Shown here: piece by piece, positions 9,548 to 18,224 of the stretch
Layout of the letters: every line of letters begins with the position of its first letter
Position numbering within the stretch: the stretch's first letter is position 1
NCBI GenBank assembly: GCA_023424015.1
Contig: JAFAEM010000040.1
Span: forward strand, 4,258 to 68,257
Source of the DNA: Bacteroidota bacterium
GTDB lineage: Bacteria > Bacteroidota > Bacteroidia > Chitinophagales > Chitinophagaceae
DNA length: 64,000 bases
Direction: 5' to 3'
Position numbers and translations under genes: made by a program
The notes under the pieces: generated by a model
The model's database searches: none
Told to the model about the DNA's origin: nothing
Seen by the model: the letters and a program-made list of their open reading frames with translations, nothing else

Positions 9548-9703
9548 TTATTTCAGCTTTCTTTCATCAGAAACTGTCAGTTTCTTACGGCCTTTTGCAC
9601 GACGGCTTGCTAATACCTTGCGGCCATTAGCACTTGCCATTCTTTTACGAAAACCGTGCACAGTTTTACGGCGCTTGCGATGCGGTTGGAATGTACGTTT
9701 CAT
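9548..9703 (-). CDS. rpmH: 50S ribosomal protein L34
   Basis: A 51-residue ribosomal protein. It starts MKRTFQPHRKRRKTVHGFR, has RMASANGRKVLASRRAKGRK in the middle, and ends SDERKLK. This is the L34 signature over its full normal length. The start is the ATG at 9703, and the reading frame is complete. It is followed by a strong terminator, so most transcripts probably end before rnpA. Confidence 0.97.
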   Translation of the reverse strand: MKRTFQPHRKRRKTVHGFRKRMASANGRKVLASRRAKGRKKLTVSDERKLK

Positions 9704-9820
9704 TTTTTTAATTCTTTTTCACTTTTGAAATATAGCCGGGAGAACGGCCGGGATTCAAATTCGCCTGAGAAAAACCAGGTCACCACACCTGCTCCATCCC
9801 CAGGCGGGATGAAAGGACGG

Positions 9821-9828
9821 CAAAGGTA
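9821..9828 (-). promoter_or_regulatory. Possible -7 box for rpmH
   Basis: Minus-strand TACCTTTG matches TAnnTTTG about 118 bp upstream of rpmH. The matching -33 position reads TTCTG, only a partial fit, so this is tentative. Confidence 0.35.
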
Positions 9829-9956
9829 AGGGAAGCAGGCCAGAACAGGGAGAGATAAACGCGGAAAATTTTACTGCTCCTTTCTAATTTATTGAAATAC
9901 AATTAAGTTTTGTATTTTATTCGAATGGCGCTTCCCCATCCGCCCAAATGGGAGGA

Positions 9957-10784
9957 TCAACCCAGGTCGACATGGACGGAGCGCACCGTCTCTTTATAAA
10001 ATAAAGCAGCGTGGTTATCAAAATCTTCGGTAGAGTCGGTCGTATAAAATGACCTGCTCCAGTTTTGGCTGCAGGCCTGCTCTATTTCCGGGTGACGTGA
10101 AAGGTAGTCCACCAGGCTTTCGGCTACAATTTCGCCCTGTGAAACCAAATTGACCCCAATAGGCAGGTGTTCCCTGATCTTTTCACTCAGCAGGGGGTAG
10201 TGGGTGCAGGCCAGCAGTATCACATCAATATCCTCGCCTTTCTCGAAAATGCTTTTCAGGTTTTTCTTTACAAAATAATCGGCACCATTGCCCTGGTGTT
10301 CGTTGTTCTCGATCAATGGCACCCAGAGCGGACAGGCTTCCTGGTACACCTTTATACCGGGAAAGAATTTAGCGATCTCGATGGGGTATGAATTGGAAGT
10401 CACTGTTCCATTGGTCGCCAGGATTCCGATACTACCTGTTTCAGACAGGTTGCCAATGATCTCCGTGGTCGGCCTGATCACCCCCAGCACTCTTTTGTGG
10501 GGGGCTATTTTAGGTAAATCGTTTTGCTGGATGGTACGCAGGGCTTTTGCAGATGCTGTGTTGCAGGCAAGGATAACGAGCGGGCAACCCTGGTCAAAAA
10601 ACCATTTAACACATTGCAGGGTGTATTGGTAAACGGTTTCAAAAGATCGGTTGCCATAAGGCGCGCGGGCATTGTCGCCGAGATAAATATAGTCGTATCG
10701 GGGTAGTTTGCGAATAATGTCTTTCATGACGGTCAAACCGCCATAGCCGGAATCAAATATGCCTATGGGAATTGCTTTTTGCAT
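9957..10784 (-). CDS. murI: Glutamate racemase
   Basis: Makes D-glutamate for peptidoglycan. It is 275 residues long. Both catalytic cysteines are visible: C74 in ILACNTASA and C193 in LLACTHYPLL. The N-terminus IGIFDSGYGGLTV is the family signature. It is the last member of the minus-strand envelope block, though about 220 bp and a terminator separate it from the skp gene upstream. A TATTTTTG box at 10789-10796 ends four bases before the ATG, so it may have its own promoter with almost no leader. Confidence 0.96.
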   Translation of the reverse strand: MQKAIPIGIFDSGYGGLTVMKDIIRKLPRYDYIYLGDNARAPYGNRSFETVYQYTLQCVKWFFDQGCPLVILACNTASAKALRTIQQNDLPKIAPHKRVLGVIRPTTEIIGNLSETGSIGILATNGTVTSNSYPIEIAKFFPGIKVYQEACPLWVPLIENNEHQGNGADYFVKKNLKSIFEKGEDIDVILLACTHYPLLSEKIREHLPIGVNLVSQGEIVAESLVDYLSRHPEIEQACSQNWSRSFYTTDSTEDFDNHAALFYKETVRSVHVDLG

Positions 10785-10788
10785 ACAA

Positions 10789-10796
10789 CAAAAATA
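10789..10796 (-). promoter_or_regulatory. -7 box abutting murI
   Basis: Minus-strand TATTTTTG fits TAnnTTTG and ends four bases before the murI start codon, implying a leaderless or very short-leader transcript. No clear -33 TTTG was found. Confidence 0.35.
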
Positions 10797-10890
10797 AGCA
10801 GCGAAGGCAGTAATATTAGGAAACGTTGAAACAATAACAACAGCCGGGGTGCATTATAGTTAGTCTTCCAACAAGTACCCTAAGAGAAAG

Positions 10891-10911
10891 ATACCGGCTC
10901 AAGGCCGGTAT
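10891..10911. repeat. REP-like palindrome
   Basis: ATACCGGC and GCCGGTAT form a perfect 8-bp stem around TCAAG, without a T run. It looks like an extragenic palindrome rather than a terminator. Confidence 0.5.
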
Positions 10912-10954
10912 GACGATTAGAAAATGAGGTCCCTCAACATGAGAGAAAAAAAAC

Positions 10955-10980
10955 AAACCCCGGTCAAAAGACCGGGGTTT
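10955..10980 (-). terminator. Intrinsic terminator after the second skp gene
   Basis: AAACCCCGGTC (10955-10965) pairs perfectly with GACCGGGGTTT (10970-10980) around AAAA. An A run on the plus strand (10945-10953) gives the minus-strand T run. Confidence 0.92.
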
Positions 10981-11003
10981 TATAAAAATTTATCAGCGTA
11001 ATA

Positions 11004-11558
11004 TTATCTTCCATTTGCTGGTGGCTTATAGCCCGGCAGCAATTGCGGAGGCACCGTCACATTTAATTTCTTCGCCACAGGTTGCAGCAGGTTATCCGCA
11101 TCGGGGGCAACGATCATAGCATCACGGGATAACACATAAGTATATCCTTTCTCCTTTGCCACGGCCTGTATAGCAGCCTGTATTTTCTGCATCACTGGCG
11201 CGAGGAGCTGGCTTTGCTTGTTCTGTACCGCATCCTGAGCGATTTGCTGCCAGTTTTGAAGTGTCTGTGTCAACTGCTGTAGTTCCTTGCCTGTTTGTTC
11301 CTTAACAGCCGCGCTTACCTTACCGGATGAATCGCGGTAAATACTGTCTTTGAACTGGTAAGTCTCCATCAATGAATTAAACTCCTTACCCACAGTATCC
11401 CTTTGATATACCTGAACCATTGAGTCGATCTTCTGTACCTCGGGCATCAGGTATAAAATAGTTTCTGCATCTATGTAGCCTATCTTGGTTTGCGCATTTA
11501 CCCCGCTTCCGGCGATCAGCAAGCCCGCGACTACTGCAAGCATTTTCAATTTTTTCAT
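11004..11558 (-). CDS. OmpH/Skp-family periplasmic chaperone, copy 2
   Basis: A 184-residue periplasmic chaperone that would carry unfolded outer-membrane proteins to BamA. It has a signal peptide (ending near VNAQ), then TKIGYIDAETILYLMPEVQKID, the family's first strand, then a long Gln/Lys-rich coiled coil (about 50-140), then YTYVLSRDAMIVAPDADNL. It lies directly downstream of a paralogous skp and bamA, the standard Bacteroidota order. A terminator follows. Confidence 0.92.
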   Translation of the reverse strand: MKKLKMLAVVAGLLIAGSGVNAQTKIGYIDAETILYLMPEVQKIDSMVQVYQRDTVGKEFNSLMETYQFKDSIYRDSSGKVSAAVKEQTGKELQQLTQTLQNWQQIAQDAVQNKQSQLLAPVMQKIQAAIQAVAKEKGYTYVLSRDAMIVAPDADNLLQPVAKKLNVTVPPQLLPGYKPPANGR

Positions 11559-11662
11559 CTTGTTTGTTTTGTTTTTCTCCCTTAGCAGGGTTTTGTCATT
11601 TTTATTTTGTAGAGATAGGTTTTATCAACCTTTAGTTGCGTATTTTATTTTCTTTAACGTTT

Positions 11663-11725
11663 CGTGAGTCGTGAGTCGTGAGTCGTGAGTCGTGAGTCGT
11701 GAATCGTGAATCGTGAGTTGTGAAG
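11663..11725. repeat. Tandem heptamer array, nine units
   Basis: Nine contiguous 7-bp units: five CGTGAGT, two CGTGAAT, one CGTGAGT and one TGTGAAG. It lies between the two skp genes. Confidence 0.95.
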
Positions 11726-11732
11726 ATATTTT

Positions 11733-11806
11733 TCACATTTTCACATTTTCACATTCTCAAATTCTCAAATTTTCAAATTCTCACATTTTCAAATTCTCAA
11801 ACTCAC
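11733..11806. repeat. TCACATTT/TCAAATTT simple repeat, locus 1
   Basis: About seven degenerate units of 9-11 bp alternate CACATTTTC and CAAATTCTC. They run up to and over the stop of the first skp gene. The same repeat type recurs at 31640-31712. Confidence 0.85.
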
Positions 11807-12318
11807 CCCCTGATCCCCAGTTCCCTCAGCACGTCCTCGCTCTTGTCCAGTTTAGGGTCGGCAAATATAATGGTAATTCCTTCACTTTTATCGAGCACAA
11901 AATCATAGCCCCGCTGGGTGGAGATCTTCTGAACCGCATTGTAGACCTTATCCTGTACGGGCTTGATGAGCTCCTGTCTTTTTTTAAACAGATCACCCTC
12001 AAAGCCAAAACGTTGACGCTGAAGATCACGGAGTTCCTTTTCCTTCAGAAACAGCTGGTCTTCCCGCTTTTTCTTCAGGTCGTCGCTCAGCATGATCTGC
12101 TCGGCTTCATAATCCTTATACATTTTGTCGAGGCTGGCCTGTTTCCCGTCGATATCACGCTGCCAGTCGGCCGCGATGGCATCAAGCTGTTTTTGTGCCT
12201 GTGTGTACTCCGGCATTTTATCCAGGATATAGCGGGTGTCGATGATAGCATATTTCTGCGCATGAACTGCCAGTCCCATCAACATGATAAAACAGGCAAA
12301 AAACAATTTTCTTTTCAT
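11803..12318 (-). CDS. OmpH/Skp-family periplasmic chaperone, copy 1
   Basis: A 171-residue paralogue of the neighbouring skp, with a signal peptide (ending AVHAQ), KYAIIDTRYILDKMPEYTQ, a charged coiled coil from about 40 to 125, and the C-terminal strand YDFVLDKSEGITIIFADP. It is 36 bp downstream of bamA and co-oriented. The last codons touch a simple-sequence repeat array, so the C-terminus may vary between strains. Confidence 0.92.
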   Translation of the reverse strand: MKRKLFFACFIMLMGLAVHAQKYAIIDTRYILDKMPEYTQAQKQLDAIAADWQRDIDGKQASLDKMYKDYEAEQIMLSDDLKKKREDQLFLKEKELRDLQRQRFGFEGDLFKKRQELIKPVQDKVYNAVQKISTQRGYDFVLDKSEGITIIFADPKLDKSEDVLRELGIRG

Positions 12319-12354
12319 GATCGTTATTTTATTTTTTCCCTGGCGGGATAGATT

Positions 12355-15084
12355 TTATTCGGGTTCAAATCCAAGCATAAAGGTAAAGCGGGACGCGTCT
12401 TTCAAACCTCCACCCGGCCGGATACGATCAAGGCCGATACCATAGTCGAATCCAAGCAGGCCAAACATGGGCAGGAAGAATCGCATACCAACACCTACAC
12501 TGCGACGCAGGCGGAACGGGTTATAATTCTTAAAATCATACCAACCATTGGCCGCTTCAAAAAACGTAAGACCGTAAATCGTGCTGCTGGGGTTGGTTAC
12601 TAACGGGTAACGAAGCTCCAACTGGTACTTGTTAAAAATGGTAAAATAATTATTCGCGTTCTGCTGGTCGGGATTGATCGTTGGATCGGATGATTCATAC
12701 ACAGGATAACCACGATGTGCAATGATATCATAACCCAGCAGACCATAATTGTTCGTCAGACCCGCATCACCCACCTGGAACCGCTCAAATGGTGAGTAAT
12801 CCAGTTTGCTGTTGTAACGACCCATGAAACCATACTTGGCTGCCAGTTTCATCACGAACTGCCTGTTCTTGTCTGCACCACCTGGTTTGCCGATAGGCAC
12901 ATACCACTCGGCATTGAAACGCCATTTATGGTACTCCGGATTTTTATAGGGGTCTGATGAAGTAACCAGGTCGGGATTAAACAAAGTATAAGGTGGCGTA
13001 AATTGTACGCTGGCCATTAGGCTCGATCCGCTCCTGGGGAAGATAGGATCAAACACCGAAGACCGTTGTAATGCGAGTTTAAAGCTCAGGTTATTAGAGG
13101 TACCATTTGGTGAGGCACCGGGGAAAATCCCGTAGTTGCGCCTTTTATATTGCGTAAAGCTTACCGCGTATACCAGGCTGAAATAGTCATCAGGCCATTT
13201 CAATTGTTTACCGAGGGAAATAGATGCGCCATTTACTTTCAGGTAATTGGTATCTGATCTCTCGTTGTCGATACGACCCGTAAACGGATCGAAGGCATTG
13301 GAATATTTACTGTTATTGTAAGCAAGCGTCAGTGAATTTCTTTTCTTACCACCCAGCCATGGCTCGGTAAAGGAGAAGTTGTAAGAACGGAATGCTTTAC
13401 CATTGGATTGTACCCTGATACTAAGCTTTTGTCCATCGCCTGTTGGCAATGGATCCCATGCCTGCTTTTTCCAGATATTCTTGATGGAAAAGTTATTAAA
13501 CGTAACACCCAGTGTGCCGGTAAGACCTATACCACCGCCCCATCCGGCAGAAAGTTCAAGCTGGTCAGATGATTTTTCTTCGACCGTCCAGTTGATATCC
13601 ACGGTACCATCATCGGGATTAGGCACTACGCCGGGGTTTATTGTCTCCTGGTTAAAATACTGCAGGTTGCCAAGTTCGCGGGTCGACCTGATGAGGTCAG
13701 TACGACTGAACAATTCACCCGGAATAGTGCGAAGCTCGCGTCGAATCACATGGTCCTTTGTGCGCTCGTTGCCGGCAATTGTCACTGTTTTGATCCTTGC
13801 CTGCGGCCCTTCCGTGATCCGGATCTCATGGTCAATCGTATCATTATATACTGCAGTCTCAACCGGATCTACCCGGAAGAACAGGTATCCGTCATCCATA
13901 TAGTATCCGCTAATATCACCACCTTCCTGCGACAGCTCCTTACCAAGACGTTTGTTAAGGATATCAAGGTTATAAATATCTCCTTTGTGAATACCAAGTA
14001 CAATATTCAAAAGTGAATCTGAGAATTTTGAGTTGCCTTTCCAGGTGATATTTCCAAAATAGTATCTGCGACCTTCGTCAACTTTTATATCGACATAAAG
14101 TTTATTGTCCTGGGTAAGGATGGTATCTTCTATGATCTGCGCGTCACGATAGCCGAGTGAGTTGTAATACTGCAGCACTTTTGCCTTGTCTTCCTCATAC
14201 TTCGTGGGATTGAATTTCGCCGAACTGAACAGCTTGAAGCGGAAATACGGATCCAATACCGTTTTGGTTTTTGACAGCGAAAGAAAACCCCAGTCTTTCA
14301 GGTATTCTTTGAAACTCGGGCGCTCATCCGGGCCATAAGGGCTTTGGTATTTAGAAGGGAACAGGGTGAATTTACTCATTTCCTTTGTACCCTTCATTTG
14401 CTTTTTCAGCTTCAGCTCTGACACATTTTCGTTCTCAAAGAAATTGACCTCATCGATCCTTACCTTTTTACCCTTGTCCACGTAAATGTTCATGGAATTG
14501 GAATTGGCATAAGACGGATCAGGTTTTTCTTCTATCCTGATTTTGACGTTCTCAAATCCTTTTTCCCGGTAAAACTTGGTGGTCACTTCGTGAATGTTAC
14601 GCCTCATGTTTTCAGTGATCAGGGTTTGCTTGGCCAAACCAATTTTGCCCTGCAACTCTTCCGCTTCCGTTTTTTTGATGCCTATAAACTTGAAATTTCC
14701 AAGTCGTGGTCGTTCCTCCACGCTGATCTCGATACTCACCCTGTCGTCGACGATCTTTGTAACATAGATCTGGACACCCGCGAATAATTTCTGGCGCCAC
14801 ATGTTGGCAATTGCCTTGGCGAAAATATCGCTACCGGGATGCATGAATTTATCACCAGTCTGTAAGCCGGAGATGGATAAAACTATGGCGGTATCCAGGT
14901 GCCTGATACCGCGGATCGACACATCAGCAATGGTGTATTCGCGGGGTATCCTGGCATTCTCCCATTCCAGTAATTTTGGATCAACAGAGGTCGGTCGTGT
15001 AGTATCATCCTGTGCCCTTGCAGTCAGTACAGAGGCGATCATCAATATTAATAGAAGCTGGAACCGGAGTGAAAGTCGTTGCAT
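12355..15084 (-). CDS. bamA: Outer-membrane protein assembly factor BamA
   Basis: The 909-residue Omp85 core that folds beta-barrels into the outer membrane. It has a signal peptide (ending LTARAQ), several POTRA domains in the first half (for example YTIADVSIRGIRHLD, VTIAGNERTKDHVIRRELR), and a C-terminal Omp85 barrel from about 500. The barrel contains GWGGGIGLTGTLGVTFNNF and ends with LGFEPE, rather than a terminal aromatic. It is flanked by uppS and skp in the conserved order. Confidence 0.96.
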   Translation of the reverse strand: MQRLSLRFQLLLILMIASVLTARAQDDTTRPTSVDPKLLEWENARIPREYTIADVSIRGIRHLDTAIVLSISGLQTGDKFMHPGSDIFAKAIANMWRQKLFAGVQIYVTKIVDDRVSIEISVEERPRLGNFKFIGIKKTEAEELQGKIGLAKQTLITENMRRNIHEVTTKFYREKGFENVKIRIEEKPDPSYANSNSMNIYVDKGKKVRIDEVNFFENENVSELKLKKQMKGTKEMSKFTLFPSKYQSPYGPDERPSFKEYLKDWGFLSLSKTKTVLDPYFRFKLFSSAKFNPTKYEEDKAKVLQYYNSLGYRDAQIIEDTILTQDNKLYVDIKVDEGRRYYFGNITWKGNSKFSDSLLNIVLGIHKGDIYNLDILNKRLGKELSQEGGDISGYYMDDGYLFFRVDPVETAVYNDTIDHEIRITEGPQARIKTVTIAGNERTKDHVIRRELRTIPGELFSRTDLIRSTRELGNLQYFNQETINPGVVPNPDDGTVDINWTVEEKSSDQLELSAGWGGGIGLTGTLGVTFNNFSIKNIWKKQAWDPLPTGDGQKLSIRVQSNGKAFRSYNFSFTEPWLGGKKRNSLTLAYNNSKYSNAFDPFTGRIDNERSDTNYLKVNGASISLGKQLKWPDDYFSLVYAVSFTQYKRRNYGIFPGASPNGTSNNLSFKLALQRSSVFDPIFPRSGSSLMASVQFTPPYTLFNPDLVTSSDPYKNPEYHKWRFNAEWYVPIGKPGGADKNRQFVMKLAAKYGFMGRYNSKLDYSPFERFQVGDAGLTNNYGLLGYDIIAHRGYPVYESSDPTINPDQQNANNYFTIFNKYQLELRYPLVTNPSSTIYGLTFFEAANGWYDFKNYNPFRLRRSVGVGMRFFLPMFGLLGFDYGIGLDRIRPGGGLKDASRFTFMLGFEPE

Positions 15085-15307
15085 GGGTTTTTTTTCAAAT
15101 CAAAATGAAGCCCGTCACGCCTGCGGCGAGACAAACAGCGAATTAGTTGGTCGTTTGTATTTTATAAAAGCCGCCAAACTCCTGTTGCGGCGGCAAATTA
15201 ACGGTAAATATCGAAAGTGTTTGTTAAAACGAACCCGGTTTTGAACCTTTGGAAAACTCCTGAAATACACGGCGAAACCTGCATTTGGCAAGGCTTCGCG
15301 GCCATCG

Positions 15308-16072
15308 CTACCCCGATGCCGTTTGTCCTGTCGCCAGCTGCTCACCTGTTTTACCAAATCGTCGCTCACGCCCCTGGTAATCCAGGATAGCTTCGTATAA
15401 ATTTTCCTTCCTGAAATCGGGCCAGCGCACCTGGGTGAAATACAGTTCAGCATAAGCTAATTGATATAAAAGAAAATTACTGATCCTGAATTCCCCGCTT
15501 GTACGGATCATCAGCTCGGGATCTGGAAATTGACTTGTACAGAGATACCGCTGCAGGGTATCCTGGTCTATCTCCTCAACATTCAACTTCCCACTCTTTA
15601 CTTCAAAGGCAATATTTTTTACGGCGTTCAGCAATTCCCATCTTCCGCTATAACTCAATGCCATTACAAGATTCAAACCGGTGTTGTTACGGGTAATTTC
15701 AAGCGCTTCGTTCAGTTCCTGCCTGGCATATTCGGGCAACATATTCATATCCCCGATCACATGCAGTTTGATATTGTTTTTGTGTAGGCTTTCCACTTCT
15801 TTCCGGATGGTGCTGACCAACAGTTCCATCAGACCGATCACTTCGTATTCCGGGCGATCCCAGTTTTCTGTAGAGAACGCGTAAAGTGTCAGGTAACCCA
15901 CTCCCAATTCAGCGCAGCCTTCCACGATATTGCGCACGCTTTCAACGCCATGAAAATGACCATAGAGCCGGTCCTGGCCCTGCTCCCTTGCCCACCGGCC
16001 GTTACCATCCATGATGATGGCGATATGGCGGGGCAACCGGTCTTTATCAATTTTTTCTAAAAGCGCTGACAT
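15308..16072 (-). CDS. uppS: Isoprenyl transferase (undecaprenyl-diphosphate synthase)
   Basis: Makes the C55 lipid carrier for peptidoglycan and surface glycans. It is 254 residues from the ATG at 16072 (MSALLEKID); an ATG at 16081 would add three. The catalytic motif HIAIIMDGNGRWA, then YLTLYAFSTENW and RTSGEFRISNFLLYQLAYAE, are the cis-prenyltransferase signatures. It sits between porG and bamA, as is usual in this phylum. Confidence 0.96.
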   Translation of the reverse strand: MSALLEKIDKDRLPRHIAIIMDGNGRWAREQGQDRLYGHFHGVESVRNIVEGCAELGVGYLTLYAFSTENWDRPEYEVIGLMELLVSTIRKEVESLHKNNIKLHVIGDMNMLPEYARQELNEALEITRNNTGLNLVMALSYSGRWELLNAVKNIAFEVKSGKLNVEEIDQDTLQRYLCTSQFPDPELMIRTSGEFRISNFLLYQLAYAELYFTQVRWPDFRKENLYEAILDYQGRERRFGKTGEQLATGQTASG

Positions 16073-16230
16073 AATGAACACGATAACTCTACTGGGTGGT
16101 GATATTCAAATACTTGAATACTGCCGGGAAGTCGGGAAGAAGGAAAGTATACTGATCTTTCTTATTGAATACCCTGCTTATCGGCTTCCTTAGGGGTAAC
16201 AACCAACCACCCCGCATAAATATCGGGCAG

Positions 16231-16238
16231 CAAAGGTA
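16231..16238 (-). promoter_or_regulatory. Possible internal -7 box ahead of uppS-bamA
   Basis: Minus-strand TACCTTTG in the 207-bp porG-uppS gap matches TAnnTTTG. It is about 160 bp from the uppS start and no clear -33 box was found. Confidence 0.3.
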
Positions 16239-16288
16239 TCTGATTTGACGAAATTCGAATAAATCAGGGGAAAGAAAAGGCAAATAAA

Positions 16289-17146
16289 TTAATCAGCTGT
16301 CGGGCACCGATACGATTGCAGGTTGAAAGTAAGGTGGATCATAGCGGTGATGAACTGGTCCTTCTGACGGCTATTTCCCCGCTGACGGCCGGGGATACCT
16401 ATCGGTTCGCCCAGTTCGCCCGAGCGGTCGTGCAGACGAAAAGCCTGGGAGGGGCTGCCATCGGCATTGGCCGGAAAGACCGAGGGGTCCACATACGTTT
16501 TGCTTACATCATCGAGATAATCCGTATTTGTATAACGGTGAAGTACTTCGAAAGCGATATTAAAGCGCTCGTTGATGGAATATTTTATACCCGCGCCAAA
16601 AGGTATGCTGATACCCATACTGCTATACTGCTTGCGGTCGGGGTAAAGGGCGCTGCCCTGTCCTTCGGTGCCAAGTGGGCGGAGATAGATCTTTTCTTTG
16701 TCGAGATACGCAAAGGGATCATAACTGAACGCACCCACACCCAGGGTGATATAAGGTGTAAAATTGAATCCTGATTCACCCGGCATAAAACGGAAAAAGT
16801 TGAAATCGCCCTGAAGTGCAAGCTCCCAGACATTGCTGTTGAAGCTTAGATTGCGGCGGTACATATACTCATTATCAGAATTGTAAATATCTGAATATCC
16901 AACTCTTGCAAAGCTGGCACCGATACGCGCCGAGATATAATTGCTGAAATTTTTGCGGAAAAAGACCGTGGCGGCCATTTTTGGGCGGTTGAATTTTGCA
17001 CGGGTGTTGAGATCACCAAAATAATGAGCCGCGCCGAGGCCGACGCCAAATTCACCTTCCTGTACGATTGAATTCTGAGCACCCGATTTACCAGGCAGCA
17101 GAGAAAGAAATAAACCAATAGCTACGACCGCAGAAAAAGTCTTCAT
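16289..17146 (-). CDS. porG: PorG-like outer-membrane protein (DUF6089)
   Basis: A 285-residue outer-membrane beta-barrel. It has a signal peptide ending near GKSGAQ, then VQEGEFGVGLGAAHYFGDLNTR, the DUF6089 opening, and repeated amphipathic strands (YISARIGASFARVGYSD, FTPYITLGVGAFSYDP, GIKYSINERFNIAFEVLHRYT). In Porphyromonas gingivalis the DUF6089 protein PorG is a type IX secretion component encoded beside uppS and bamA. The same neighbourhood here supports that name. The other core T9SS genes are not in the window. Confidence 0.8.
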   Translation of the reverse strand: MKTFSAVVAIGLFLSLLPGKSGAQNSIVQEGEFGVGLGAAHYFGDLNTRAKFNRPKMAATVFFRKNFSNYISARIGASFARVGYSDIYNSDNEYMYRRNLSFNSNVWELALQGDFNFFRFMPGESGFNFTPYITLGVGAFSYDPFAYLDKEKIYLRPLGTEGQGSALYPDRKQYSSMGISIPFGAGIKYSINERFNIAFEVLHRYTNTDYLDDVSKTYVDPSVFPANADGSPSQAFRLHDRSGELGEPIGIPGRQRGNSRQKDQFITAMIHLTFNLQSYRCPTAD

Positions 17147-17312
17147 TTTTAAAATAATTTAAACCGCCAGGTGGATTTGGTTTTATTCCCTGCAATTTTT
17201 TCATTTAGTGGAGATGAAAAAAACTGAAGGCAGGTTTATCATATGCTGGAGGGAGTCCGGGAATAATAACGGAAAAATAGCAATTTTCTTTTATTATCAT
17301 AAGAAAGCGGCG

Positions 17313-18191
17313 CTAATTTCTTTTATCGAGGCCCCAGGTGAGTTTACTATGAAGGGTTTGCAGGAAGCTGTTTTCGCTCAGGCGGACCAGGTTGATCGTG
17401 AAGTTTTCCTTTTTTATCGCCAGCGACACATTTTTCCCGACGATCTCCCGGCGGGAATCTAGTGAGCAGATGATACTTTCCGAGCGGCTTTCAACCTCAA
17501 ATGAGATAATATTGTCATCCGGTACGATCAGGGGTCTGACATTGAGGTTGTGAGGTGCTACCGGGGTGATCACAAAGCTTTTGGAATCAGGAAAAACAAT
17601 GGGGCCACCACAACTCAGGGAGTAACCGGTAGAACCGGTCGGGGTGGCCAGGATCACGCCATCAGCCCAGTATGTATTCAGGAATTCACCATTGAGGTAA
17701 GTATGGATCTTGATCATCGGGGCCGTATCCCTTTTATGCACTGAAAATTCGTTGAGTCCATAGGGCACATTACCAAAAAGGGGCAGGTCGGCATCGAGGT
17801 GTAGCAGGGTTCTCTTGTCGATCACAAAGGAGCGACGGGCCAGGGCCTGAACCGCTTCTTTTACTTCATCCTGGCCGATACTTGCCAGGAAGCCCAGGCG
17901 ACCGAAATTGATGCCGATGATAGAAATATTTTTATCCCTTACCAGGGTCACTGTATCCAGGAGGGTGCCGTCGCCGCCAAGACTGATCACAAATTCCACT
18001 TCAGGTGTCAGATCTTCCGAAACGGAGAAAACACCCGTGTCGGCAGGCAGCCGAATTGAATCTTTAATCTGCTCGAAAAACTGTTCGAAAATGACCGCCT
18101 GGATATTATGTTTTTCAAGCTCGTCAAAAAATACCTGCACATTACCTCTCTGCTCTTCCTCAATGATCCTGCTATAAATTGCTGCTTTCAT
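17313..18191 (-). CDS. nadK: NAD kinase
   Basis: Phosphorylates NAD to NADP. It is 292 residues from the ATG at 18191 (MKAAIYSRI), which begins the fold directly; the more distal ATG at 18221 would add ten unconserved residues and almost touch the upstream stop at 18225. GGDGT is in FVISLGGDGTLLDT, with NEFSVHKRD and GSTGYSLSCGGP completing the site. It lies between the BamA/TamA-like gene and porG. Confidence 0.96.
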   Translation of the reverse strand: MKAAIYSRIIEEEQRGNVQVFFDELEKHNIQAVIFEQFFEQIKDSIRLPADTGVFSVSEDLTPEVEFVISLGGDGTLLDTVTLVRDKNISIIGINFGRLGFLASIGQDEVKEAVQALARRSFVIDKRTLLHLDADLPLFGNVPYGLNEFSVHKRDTAPMIKIHTYLNGEFLNTYWADGVILATPTGSTGYSLSCGGPIVFPDSKSFVITPVAPHNLNVRPLIVPDDNIISFEVESRSESIICSLDSRREIVGKNVSLAIKKENFTINLVRLSENSFLQTLHSKLTWGLDKRN

Positions 18192-18224
18192 CTTTTGTTT
18201 TGTAATTGATCTATTAGGCACTGC

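Noticed and set aside
9740..9830. tRNA-like T-arm (GGATTCAAATTCG) near rpmH
   Set aside because: No cloverleaf with an acceptor stem and anticodon arm could be built around it.
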